A DNA stretch of 64,000 nucleotides from Fibrobacterota bacterium (GTDB taxonomy: Bacteria > Fibrobacterota > Fibrobacteria > UBA5070), in the NCBI GenBank assembly GCA_016715065.1, contig JADKBN010000031.1, positions 506,333 to 570,332 on the forward strand, written 5' to 3'. Position numbers and translations under genes: made by a program. Below are positions 52,196 to 60,049 of this stretch, piece after piece. Each line of letters begins with the position of its first letter. The stretch's first letter is position 1. The notes under the pieces are model-generated. The model worked only from the letters and a program-made list of their open reading frames with translations, was not told the origin of the DNA and ran no database searches.

Positions 52196-52439
52196 ACAGT
52201 CCGGCCGAGTGCGAATTCCTTGTAAAGGCGTAGGATTGGCCGACACTGATTCTTCAAGTGATTTGGTCGTATTCTTCTCGCTTACCGATGATGATCTTGG
52301 TGTGATAAATCGGGAAGACAATCCACTAGGAGGTCCGTTGGAGCCTCTGGAAAAAGAAGGAGTACTGGGGAAGATCTTCCAGACAATCTAGGCCAGTCTC
52401 TGGTGGCTGATCGGGAGCGGGGGTCGGCCCTAAGTAGCC

Positions 52440-53171
52440 CTATCTGGAGAGACAACGGAAGGAATTACGGGAATAACCGGGCAGCGGTTCAGGAGCCCTC
52501 GCGGTGATTTTGTAGCTCGAGGGCTCCTGTTCCATCCGACAACCTCTCAATGTGCCGGAGTCCCCATAGGAGGGGCGGCGAGGCTTGTCCAGGGAAGGGG
52601 GATTCCTGTAGTCCAACTGCCAAGTGTCGTTTACCATTTCGCAGTCATCGGAAAGTGCATGGGCGAATCCCCATGGGTTCTTGTCGTGGATTGCCTTCGA
52701 GCCGTCTGGGCAGGATTTGCTTGAAATGAATCTGCAGACTTGACTGCTGTCCGTTCCCCAGAAATACGGAGACTTTGTGCCGGCCCTCATGGCGTACTCC
52801 CATTCCGCTTCGGTGGGAAGGCGTCCCCCGATCCAACGGCAAAAGGTGCTGGCATCCGGAAAGGTGGAAAAGTTCGCGAAGGCCTCAAAGCTGGTTTCGT
52901 CCTTGAAGAGCTTGTAGACACCCTTCCTGCAGACGCCAGCCATCGCGCACAGGCGGAACTCGCCCCGCGAAACGCGATGCTCCTGGAGTTTGAAGGCCGG
53001 AAGACAAACCTTGTGCGCAGGCCGTTCTGAGGACGGGCCCTTGTCGTCGCCCATGATGAAGCAGCCAGCTGGAACTGAAACCCAAGGATTGTGGGATTGG
53101 GCGGCCAGGGAAAGCGAATCTTGGGTGGACGCACTGGCAAGGAACAGAAAAACCATCGAAGAGATGAACAT
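52440..53171 (-). CDS. Secreted FGE-sulfatase-fold protein F2
   Basis: A 243-aa exported protein with signal peptide MFISSMVFLFLASASTQDS and an AAGGAG site before the ATG. The SUMF1/FGE-type domain shows VPAGCFIMGDDKGPSSERPAHKVCL, HRVSRGEFRLCA, FCRWIGGRLPTEAEWEYAMRAG and a C-terminal FRCLSR. The usual N-V-W-E-W-T segment is replaced by N-P-W-G-F with a cysteine-rich insertion, so sulfatase-activating chemistry is unlikely; a binding role fits better. It is a close paralogue of the next gene at 53367 and is in the same direction. Confidence 0.8.
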   Translation of the reverse strand: MFISSMVFLFLASASTQDSLSLAAQSHNPWVSVPAGCFIMGDDKGPSSERPAHKVCLPAFKLQEHRVSRGEFRLCAMAGVCRKGVYKLFKDETSFEAFANFSTFPDASTFCRWIGGRLPTEAEWEYAMRAGTKSPYFWGTDSSQVCRFISSKSCPDGSKAIHDKNPWGFAHALSDDCEMVNDTWQLDYRNPPSLDKPRRPSYGDSGTLRGCRMEQEPSSYKITARAPEPLPGYSRNSFRCLSR

Positions 53172-53251
53172 GGGCGATTTCTCCTTGACCTGGGCCTTCG
53201 GGGTTTAAAGGTAACGCTGCCGCACACAGTTTTTGTCGGAGCAGCCACTCA

Positions 53252-53351
53252 GGGTCGCTCCCGCGAAGCTAATGGAATTGGTGATTTTCCTACCCCTCGC
53301 ACATAAAGCAAGTTTCCATCGTGGATAGCACTCAACTCTACCAGCGGATTC
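53252..53351 (-). repeat. About 100-bp repeat upstream of F2
   Basis: It is similar to 54231-54328, which lies upstream of F3, over nearly its whole length, with a few substitutions and a 2-nt length difference. In one minus-strand frame both copies encode N-P-L-V-E-L ... H-D-G-N-L-L-Y-V-R-G-V. Just next to it (53233-53254) a short minus-strand stretch repeats the lipobox region of lipoprotein B2 (T-L-S-G-C-S-D), apparently a relic. Confidence 0.7.
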
Positions 53352-53366
53352 AAAGGCCGGATTTTA

Positions 53367-54173
53367 TTACCCCCACCCCACCACACCCCCAACCAAAACT
53401 CCAGGACGGGCGGTACGGCCACGCCCCCCCCCAACCACCACGGGCTTCTCTACACAACGAAAGGTATATCTCCCAAACTGGGGTAGAGAATTTGGCTTCC
53501 GCGCAGTTACTGTTGCTCCAGCAAAGCCGCCAACTGTGTTGCATCCTTTCAAAGTCGTGCTATCCCCCTGGAGCGGGCCTTCAGGATTCAAAGCGGATTG
53601 CTTATGCTTGAAATTTTCCTGCCAGAAATCTTGCACGAGTTCGCAACTACCCGGCATGAAATCGGAGAAGCCCCACGGGTTTTTTTTGTAGACCGGATCC
53701 GCCACATCTTTGCATTTTCTATTGGATGCATATTCGCAGGTCTTTAGGCTATCTGTTCCCCAAAAATATGGAGTTGTCGTGCCTGCTCTCATGGCATATT
53801 CCCACTCAGCCTCAGTGGGTGTACGGCCACCAATCCATTTGCAATACGATCGGGAATCAGGATAGGTAGAAAATAGCGCAAGAAATTCGAAGCGAGTATC
53901 TTGCTTTCGAGTTTTATAAAGGTCTTTCCTGCAAACGCCTGCTTTCGCACAAAGCTCAAACTCACCTTGAGTCACCCTGTGTTCCTGCATCCTGAAAGCA
54001 GATAGACAAACCTTGTGTGCCGGGCGCTCGGAGGGAGGGCCATTGTTGGAGCCCATGATGAAGCAACCAGCTGGAACCGAAATCCAGGGATTGTGGGACC
54101 GAGCTTCCGATCTCAATGAATCAGAAAGCATTGCGTTCGCTCCCAGGAGAACAAAAAGTGCCGAGGTCATCAT
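53367..54173 (-). CDS. Secreted FGE-sulfatase-fold protein F3 with odd C-terminal tail
   Basis: A 268-aa exported protein paralogous to F2: VPAGCFIMGSNNGPPSERPAHKVCL, HRVTQGEFELCA, YCKWIGGRTPTEAEWEYAMRAG and YTFRCVEKP. Where F2 ends after F-R-C-L-S-R, this frame runs on for about 28 residues of low-complexity Gly/Val/Arg (VVVGGGRGRTARPG...), encoded by C-rich runs at about 53370-53450 on the plus strand. The natural end may lie near 53450 and the tail may reflect a lost stop or a sequence error in the homopolymers. A good AAGGAG site precedes the ATG at 54173. Confidence 0.75.
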   Translation of the reverse strand: MMTSALFVLLGANAMLSDSLRSEARSHNPWISVPAGCFIMGSNNGPPSERPAHKVCLSAFRMQEHRVTQGEFELCAKAGVCRKDLYKTRKQDTRFEFLALFSTYPDSRSYCKWIGGRTPTEAEWEYAMRAGTTTPYFWGTDSLKTCEYASNRKCKDVADPVYKKNPWGFSDFMPGSCELVQDFWQENFKHKQSALNPEGPLQGDSTTLKGCNTVGGFAGATVTARKPNSLPQFGRYTFRCVEKPVVVGGGRGRTARPGVLVGGVVGWG

Positions 54174-54230
54174 TTTGAATTCTCCTTGAAGAACGGTTCC
54201 CTGCCACCGGTGGGGGCAGGGAACAATTTA

Positions 54231-54328
54231 GGGTCTCCCGCGAAGTTCGTGGAATTGACGGTTTTCTGACCCCTCGCACATAAAGCAAGTTTCCATCGTG
54301 GACAGCTCTCAACTCTACCAGCGGATTC
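54231..54328 (-). promoter_or_regulatory. Shared upstream element before F3 (repeat copy 2)
   Basis: The first 23 nt (54231-54253) are the exact reverse complement of 55067-55089, which precedes the divergent gene at 55148. The element lies 57 nt before the F3 start and the other copy ends 58 nt before its gene, so it behaves like a common promoter or 5'-leader signal. A hairpin (ccctgcc / ggcaggg, 54199-54221) follows it on the F3 side. Confidence 0.5.
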
Positions 54329-55066
54329 TTGTCTCCCTCCCCTTGGAAGGTTTCCTCTGTCGAGGAGCGCTTTGGTAGGTCCATGTTCGGACAGGCTGGT
54401 AGGCTGATGTCCTGTTTGTGGGGGGAACCTGGACATGTTGGTTGGGGGCCCTGCTGTCGAGTTGACGATCTTGAGTGCTGGTTGCGAGTCAAAGGCAGTG
54501 GATCCAGGCAAGGTGCTTGGCGTCCGCACTCCGTTTACAGTGTTTGAATGCGTGTGTGTGGTGGTGAAGGAGAGGGAGTGAGGCAGGGGGGCAGGTTGGC
54601 AGCAACGGGCCCCGGGTTAGAGGGGAAGAGGGGGGAGGGTCCCAGGACCAGAAAGACCGAAAAAGTGTTAGTTCCCGAGCGGAGTGTGTGTGTGGATTTT
54701 GCCCATTGTAGTGCTGTGGAGCGGTTCCAGAAGTGTGGAAAGTTTTTGAGGTAGATGCGAGGAGGAACTGGGAGTGGGACAGAAGGACAAAGAGTTTGCC
54801 AGTAGTTTTGGGGAGGAGGGTCAGCAGATTGGGTGGTTGAACTGGGAGTTGGAGAGGATAGTGGTGGGAGGAAGTGAGTTCTTTTGAAGATGGACGACTG
54901 GGTGCAGGAAAGGTTGAGGGCAGGTGTGGTGTCGGGGATGATTTGGGCTAAGTAAGTGAAATTGAGGTCCAGGGGAACCAGAGGTCATCGGTCGTATGAA
55001 TCCTTCAAACGAGATGTCTTTTTTCATCTAGGCGGCTTGGATCTCTACCCGGCAGTTTCCGGGTGA
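54329..55066. other. G-rich, C-poor non-coding spacer
   Basis: About 740 nt between the two copies of the shared upstream element. The plus strand is strikingly rich in G (many GGG, GGAGG and GTGTGTG runs) and poor in C. ORFs here are short and look like chance. No gene, RNA or mobile element is recognisable. Confidence 0.55.
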
Positions 55067-55089
55067 TCCACGAACTTCGCGGGAGACCC
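55067..55089 (+). promoter_or_regulatory. Shared upstream element before C1
   Basis: A 23-nt sequence that is the exact reverse complement of 54231-54253. It ends 58 nt before the ATG of the gene at 55148. It reads tccacgaacttcgcggg at its start. Confidence 0.5.
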
Positions 55090-55147
55090 ACAATTTACCA
55101 AGATCTGGAATCATCAACGGATGACTTGCACGCCTAGATTTCATCCC

Positions 55148-55741
55148 ATGAAGAAGTCTGTTCGCCCAATTCTCCAGCCTCTTGTTGTCTGTCGCATGAT
55201 GCTGGCACTTTCCTTCGCAGCATTCGGAGCCAACGCCACCTCCACCCTTGCGCGATCCGCCCGTTACGATTCCTTGTCCGGGCGCGTCTACGAAGTCGGC
55301 TCCGAAAAAGCGGAATTTTCGAAGAAGGGGAGATGGTCCGCCCGGAAGATCGAGTCCACTCTGATGCGCTTGTCCAAGCGAAGGCCTCTGGAAGTGGTGC
55401 CCACGGGCGAGAATCCGTGCACGGGAGATTCGTGGGATATCCGCCACTATCCGGGAGGTCTGTGGAGCGAAGGAGGAGGGCATCGCCTCTATGGTCGTTC
55501 CTGGACCTTCGAAGGTGGCTTTGAGACAGTTTTTGGCATTCGGGAGGGGATGGACACCTCGGCGTTGCTCAAGTCCTTTGGAAGGCCCCACGCGAAAGGG
55601 GAAGGACTGTTTCTGTATCTGACCGAACCGTTGAAGGAGGGGGAAGAGCACGGAGCGGAAAGCCGGTGGAGGATCGGGATCTTCCATGACCAAGGCAAGG
55701 TGAAGACCCTTATGTTGGTTGCGGAATTCGACGACTGCTGA
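55148..55741 (+). CDS. Secreted protein C1 of unknown function
   Basis: A 197-aa protein with a signal peptide (MKKSVRPILQPLVVCRMMLAL ... FGANA). I do not recognise the family. The mature part carries TLARSARYDSLSGRVYEVGS, GENPCTGDSWDIRHYPGG and TVFGIREGMDTSALLKSFGR, and ends FDDC. The frame is open from 55121, but 55148 gives the signal sequence. The near-identical but frameshifted copy at 57557-58140 differs little over the last 240 nt. Confidence 0.7.
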   Translation: MKKSVRPILQPLVVCRMMLALSFAAFGANATSTLARSARYDSLSGRVYEVGSEKAEFSKKGRWSARKIESTLMRLSKRRPLEVVPTGENPCTGDSWDIRHYPGGLWSEGGGHRLYGRSWTFEGGFETVFGIREGMDTSALLKSFGRPHAKGEGLFLYLTEPLKEGEEHGAESRWRIGIFHDQGKVKTLMLVAEFDDC

Positions 55742-55865
55742 ACAGAAGTTTAAGGTGCTTTGGGAATTCTAAATCAATCTGCAATTGAGCACTTGATATT
55801 GAGATGTGAAGTCAGGTTCAGATGTGTATTTCGAGCTATCATTGATGCCTGATGAAGCAGGCATC

Positions 55866-55905
55866 ATTTCCTGTGAAGTGGGAGTCGTGCTGCAGGGTTG
55901 AGCAT
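55866..55905 (-). pseudogene. Thirteen-codon relic of a lipoprotein A start
   Basis: The minus strand from 55905 reads M-L-N-P-A-A-R-L-P-L-H-R-K and then TGA. This is exactly the N-terminus of the lipoprotein at 47146-47805, with an ATG for the GTG. Everything after it is gone. Confidence 0.7.
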
Positions 55906-55909
55906 TTGT

Positions 55910-56097
55910 TGATGCGTGGAGCGAGCTTCCCTCCGAGGCCTGGACGATCAACAGAGAACGCTACTTTGGAATGTGCTCTTCTGGCGGATGAAGTTTTGAT
56001 AATGGCTTGGCTGATGACGCCACTAGGTGCCTCCAATTGGGCTTCGCATCTCAACTAGTTGGCGATTCCGGTGGTAATGAGGATCACTTTCCATTCG
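55910..56097. repeat. 188-bp direct repeat, copy 2 (lipoprotein intergenic spacer)
   Basis: It matches 51968-52155. Here it contains the last codons of lipoprotein A3 and the spacer to the relic start at 55905, so the unit order (gene end, spacer, next gene start) is the same as around 52.0 kb. Confidence 0.75.
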
Positions 56098-56711
56098 GAT
56101 CCACTTTTGGACTCATATTTCCGGATTTCTGCTATTATGCCGGAAGCGTAAAGGTTTTCCGGGGCAAAATTGCATTTGTTCTTTGTAGGAAAATAAACCT
56201 TCCATCCGCGGAGAGAGTCGGCTTGATTTGTGCAGGCTGCGTCCTGTTGAGAGGAACAAACATCTATATCCATTTTGAGCACTTCTGAATAAGCCACCTT
56301 ATCATGAGGGAGGTATCGTTTCCATTCGCGGTTTCCGCCGTCCCATCTTGGTGGGGTATTGAGCCAAGTGGTTAAAGTGACTTTCATGTCCCGACTATAG
56401 AATTCGAAACCACATTTGTTTTTGGAGCTATAATCATCATTAATGGGATCGGGCGAGCCGGGGACCAGGTCCTTGAAAGTGAACTCTTTCCCAAGGTATT
56501 TTTTCTCGGCGCTGTCAATGTTGGTCTCGTCCGCGATGACTCCCAACGAAATCGCCTCTTTCTTGTTTACGTGCCCAAACGTCTTGCCTTTGGCTTTAGG
56601 GCCATCCCCGCACGAGACAAGTGGAGTAGACAGCGTGAAGGCTGCGAGAAATAACATTAGCGTGTGGAGTGTTTTCCTGTGAAGCGGGAGTCGAGCTGCA
56701 AGATTGAGCAC
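56055..56711 (-). CDS. Small lipoprotein A3 of the array family
   Basis: A 218-aa predicted lipoprotein. The GTG at 56711 follows the same AGGAGG-cccaa leader as A1. The lipobox is L-V-S-C. The first 110 codons are almost those of A1 (KAKGKTFGHVNKKEAISLGV, AEKKYLGKEFTFKDL), while the rest differs strongly (PPRWDGGNREWKRYLP, CSSQQDAACTNQ) before the common end T-T-G-I-A-N. It thus looks like a chimaera with a conserved head and a switched tail. The frame is open to 56843, but that part precedes the signal peptide. Confidence 0.75.
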   Translation of the reverse strand: MLNLAARLPLHRKTLHTLMLFLAAFTLSTPLVSCGDGPKAKGKTFGHVNKKEAISLGVIADETNIDSAEKKYLGKEFTFKDLVPGSPDPINDDYSSKNKCGFEFYSRDMKVTLTTWLNTPPRWDGGNREWKRYLPHDKVAYSEVLKMDIDVCSSQQDAACTNQADSLRGWKVYFPTKNKCNFAPENLYASGIIAEIRKYESKSGSEWKVILITTGIAN

Positions 56712-56839
56712 TTGGGCCTCCTGGTTGTTTGGGCTTTGGTGGAAAGGCTTTGAACCCACCCGGCGAAAGAAATGATGTTCCGCTTCAAGGTTTGATATCT
56801 GAGATCCTTGAACCACTATTGGTGGGCTTGATTTGATCC

Positions 56840-57415
56840 TCAATTCTTCACCCCTTCCGCCACCAGATACACGTAGTAGTCGTCCATGAATTCCTTGACA
56901 TGGGTGACCCTGCCCGTGATCTGGAGATCATTGATATCCAGGGGGCAGCCTCCGACTTCCTCCGAAGGCAGGTGTGGGGCGTAGCAATCCTTGATGGCAG
57001 GCACGTCGCACACGAATAGGGGGAGCTTGAACTTGTTCAAGGTATCCTGGGTCCAATGGGGCAGGGAGCTCAAGGAGTCGCCCCACAGACCGAACATCCG
57101 GTTGCTGTAGAACCAGGTGGACACCTTGATCTTGCGCGTGGCCACAAACGACAGTTGGCCCAAGCCGTCCAGGAATTCGCAGTCCAAGGGGCCACGTTGG
57201 ATGGGAGAGTACAGGTCCTTTACAGTTACTCGTTTTCCCACCAGCTTCTGCAGCTCGGGAAGTGGGTTCTCCAGCGAATCATAGTGGCTCAAGTCCAGCA
57301 CGGAGTTTTGGTCCACCTCGCCGATTTCGCCAAACACCTTCCAGCGCAGCTCCAAACGCTTTTGGTCGGAGCAGCCACTCAGGGTTACCCCAGAAGGCAG
57401 GCGGTGATCGCGCAA
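56840..57415 (-). pseudogene. Lipoprotein B2, mature part intact but signal peptide frameshifted
   Basis: A paralogue of B1 (50497-51078) with an intact mature part: S-G-C-S-D-Q-K-R, LVGKRVTVKDLYSP, SSLPHWTQDTLNKFKLPLFVCDVP and the end A-E-G-V-K-N. Compared with B1 the signal-peptide coding region lacks 2 nt, so the hydrophobic stretch (A-C-L-L-G) lies in a different frame that ends in TAA, and in the mature frame only a poor TTG start (L-R-D-H-R-L-P-S-G-V-T) is available. The protein would not be exported as it stands. Confidence 0.65.
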
Positions 57416-57556
57416 GCGCGGAGAGCGACACGAAAGGCAGCGGTTTTTGCGGGTGGAGCATGTCGTGAATCTAGCTCCGAGGAAGGATTGGCGGGTGGTT
57501 GCGGAAAAGGGATGGTGCTGTCAGAAAGCGACGCCCGGGTCACCTAGATTGCAGAG

Positions 57557-58140
57557 ATGGCCCATCGAAGCTCGCGACTGTCTTTCCCCATCATTGCCTT
57601 GCTGCTGCTTGCCGCAGCCACGACTTATGCCGATTCCACCTCCACCCTTGCGCGATCCGCCCGTCGCGATTCTTTGTCTGAGCGAGTCCACGAAGTCGGC
57701 TCCGACCAGGCGGAATTTTCAATGGAGGGAGGTGGTCCTCGCGGAAGGTCGAGTCCACTCTGACGCGCTTGTCCAAGCGAAAGCCTCTGGAAGTTGTTCC
57801 CAACGGGGAAAATCCCTGCACAGGAGATTCCTGGGAGATCCGACATTTTCCGGGAGGACTTTGGAGCCAAGGAGGGGGACATCGCCTTTATGGGCGCACC
57901 TGGATCTTCGAAAACGGCTTTGGGACAGTTTTTGGCATTCGGGAGGGGATGGACACCTCCGCGTTGCTCAAGTCCTTCGGAAAGCCCCACGCGAAAGGGG
58001 ATGGACTGTTTCTGTATCTGACCGAACCGTTGAAGGAGGGGGAAGAGCACGGAGCGGAAAGCCGTTGGAGGATCAGGATCTTCCATGACCAAGGCAAGGT
58101 GAAGACCCTAATGTTGGTTGCGGAATTCGACGACTGCTGA
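57557..58140 (+). pseudogene. Frameshifted copy of secreted protein C1
   Basis: The first part (MAHRSSRLSFPIIALLLLAAATTYADS ...) has a good signal peptide and matches C1 to the E-F-S residues near 57720. A 1-nt deletion at about 57725-57745 shifts the frame to a stop at 57763; the C1-like frame resumes at once (L-S-K-R-K-P-L-E-V-V-P) and runs to F-D-D-C at 58140. Only the shift separates it from a full gene, so it is either a young pseudogene or a sequence error. Confidence 0.75.
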
Positions 58141-58157
58141 AAAGTCCGCCCAAGAGA

Positions 58158-58227
58158 ACAAAAAGGCGATCCGAAGACCGCCTTACCGTTACATAGATCT
58201 CCCGTGCTGGTTTTGCCAGGACGGGAG
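58158..58227 (-). terminator. Two hairpins ending the RRM gene transcript
   Basis: On the minus strand, just after the stop of the RRM gene, a first hairpin (58199-58227, stems ctcccgt-ctgg / ccag-acgggag, loop of 5) is followed by a second (58163-58184, aaggcg / cgcctt) that runs straight into TTTTTG. The second has the form of an intrinsic terminator. Confidence 0.75.
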
Positions 58228-58237
58228 AAGTGCGATC

Positions 58238-58723
58238 TTAGTAGCCGCCGCCGGAGCGTCCGCCACCGAAGCCGCCGCCGCCGCCGGAACGTCCACCGCC
58301 GCCGCCGCCGAAGCCGCCGCCGCCACGTCCGCCGCCGAATCCACCGCCGCCGCCGCCGAAGCCGCCGCCGCCGCCGCGACCGCCGCCGAAGCCGCCGCCG
58401 CCGCCGCCGGAACGACCGCCGCCGAAGCCGCCGCCGCCGCCGCCGAAGCCGCCTTCGCGACGAGGAGGACGATCACCCTGCTCGCGCTGGGTGGCCTCGC
58501 TCACGCGGATGTTGCGTCCGTCCAAGACGGCGCCTTCCATCGACTCGAGGGCCTTGCGGCCTTCGGCGTCGTTCTCGAACGCGACGAAGCCGAAGCCCCG
58601 GCTACGTCCGGTGTCGCGGTCGGAGACCACGGTTGCTTCGGTCACTGTTCCGAAAGCTTCGAAAGCTTCCTTCAGGGTCTCAGCGGTTGTAGCCCAAGCC
58701 AGGCCACCTACAAACAACTTCAT
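58238..58723 (-). CDS. Glycine-rich RRM RNA-binding protein
   Basis: A 161-aa protein with a single RRM at residues 1-80 (RNP2 K-L-F-V-G-G-L at 2-7, RNP1 R-G-F-G-F-V-A-F near 45-52) and a C-terminal tail of G-G-G-F-G-G-G-R repeats. This is the common bacterial/cyanobacterial RNA-binding protein type, often cold-induced and acting as an RNA chaperone. The ATG has an AAAGGAAAG site. The triplet-repeat DNA (ccgccgccg) produces a long false Ala-rich ORF on the other strand. Confidence 0.92.
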   Translation of the reverse strand: MKLFVGGLAWATTAETLKEAFEAFGTVTEATVVSDRDTGRSRGFGFVAFENDAEGRKALESMEGAVLDGRNIRVSEATQREQGDRPPRREGGFGGGGGGFGGGRSGGGGGGFGGGRGGGGGFGGGGGGFGGGRGGGGFGGGGGGRSGGGGGFGGGRSGGGY

Positions 58724-58881
58724 ACTTTCCTTTCACGAGACCCTTCTCAACTGACTTGCTTCGAATGATCTCAAACACACCGCTATTGGTGCACTCTCAC
58801 ACGCAAACATAGATGCATCCGTGCTCTGTCAACCCGAAATGATTCAAGTCGGCAAAAAATGATGCGGTTTGCAAAATTTCA

Positions 58882-59849
58882 TCAGGCCGCGCCCCGGATC
58901 TCGGAGGGGGTGTTTTCGTAGAAGATGTAGGCCTGTTCGAGGTCGAATGGATCATGCCGCACAGCTGCTCGATCTCGGCCAGGCGCATGCGCAAGGTCTC
59001 GTCCATCATGTCTTCCACCTGCAGGAAGTCCAGGAGGCTTTCCAGACGCCGTGCGGCTTTCAGGGCCTTGGCACCCCGCTTTGTGCCATGTTCGAACTCG
59101 ATGGCTTCCAGGGAGCGGCGCACGGAGCTGATACAAAACCGCACCGAACGGGGGAAGATGGGTGACAAAAGCAGGAACTCCAGCACCCGGGCTGGCCGGA
59201 CCTCGGCGGTGTAGGTCTTGGTGTAGGCTTCGAAAGCCGTGCAGGAGCGCAACACGCCCACCCAGTGCAGGAAGCCTTCGGAGCCTTCGCCGATCTGGTG
59301 GGTCAGGAAGTCCTGGACATGCTCGGACAACAGCGCCGTGGTGGCCGCCGCGCGCTCCACGTTCTTTCCCGCCTGCAGGAACATCCAGCCTTCGCCGTGC
59401 ACCACGGTGGAATCGGCGATGCCGTGCAGCACGTGGATCTCGTGCTTGATGTGGCGAAGGAATTCATGCGGATCGCGCTTGGCCGCGGCGTCGGTCAGAC
59501 AGGATTTGACATACAGGTGCAGGCGGTTGAGGGTTTCCCAGAGGTCGGCGGAAATCATTTCGCGCACCTGGCGGGCGTTTTCGCGAGCCCCGGCCACGCA
59601 GGAGGCCACGGAATCGGGGTTGGTCTTGTCGAACATCATCCAGGTGGCCACCGTCCAGGCCTCGCGGTCCTTCTTGGAAGGGGGATCGGTGCGCAGGCAG
59701 TTGACCACGCGCTCCCAGCGTCTTCCGCTGACTTCCGGGCTTTCGTCCAGCATCTGCTTGAGGTTCACCTCGATGAGGCGGCAGGTGTGCTCGGAGCGTT
59801 CGATGTAGCGGCTCATCCAGTAGAGGCTGTCGGCGACTCGGGATAGCAT
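58882..59849 (-). CDS. Alpha-E domain protein (frameshift near the 3' end)
   Basis: An alpha-E (DUF403) protein of about 320 aa, starting MLSRVADSLYWMSRYIERSEH at 59849 after a GAGGAG site. Alpha-E proteins are all-helical partners of circularly permuted ATP-grasp enzymes and transglutaminases in a conserved cluster believed to make or modify peptides. The frame as given continues to 58797 with a non-family tail. The family ending (F-D-L-E-Q-A-Y-I-F-Y-E-N-T) is present in another frame and stops at 58882, so one base is missing near 58946, in a short T/A run. An open frame back to 59900 lies before the true start. Confidence 0.85.
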
Positions 59850-60049
59850 GGTTTTCTCCTCGGGAGATTCCCTTTGGCGATTCGTTCGGTTGCTCGCCAA
59901 TGGTGGAAGGGTGGAAGGTCTGAGTCGGATTCCCGCGGTCCGTTCGTCCGGGGGCCCGGAGGGAGCTGAGTGTGGGGTTGTTCCGAGGGCCGGATCCGCC
60001 GATCTCCCTTCGAGACGGGGCGGAGCCCCTCCTCAGGACGAACGGTGCG

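Noticed and set aside
54231..55089. Inverted repeats as the ends of an insertion sequence
   Set aside because: There is no transposase frame between them and no flanking target duplication; their equal distance to two divergent start codons fits an upstream element better.
58250..58450. Repeat array that might be taken for a CRISPR or VNTR
   Set aside because: The repeats are the codons for Gly-Gly-Phe-Gly runs, without unique spacers; no CRISPR array was seen anywhere in the window.
58118..58768. A 216-codon Ala/Glu-rich plus-strand frame
   Set aside because: It is the antisense of the glycine-rich tail of the RRM protein; the ccg-repeat DNA gives Ala in this frame. The RRM on the other strand has clear RNP motifs.
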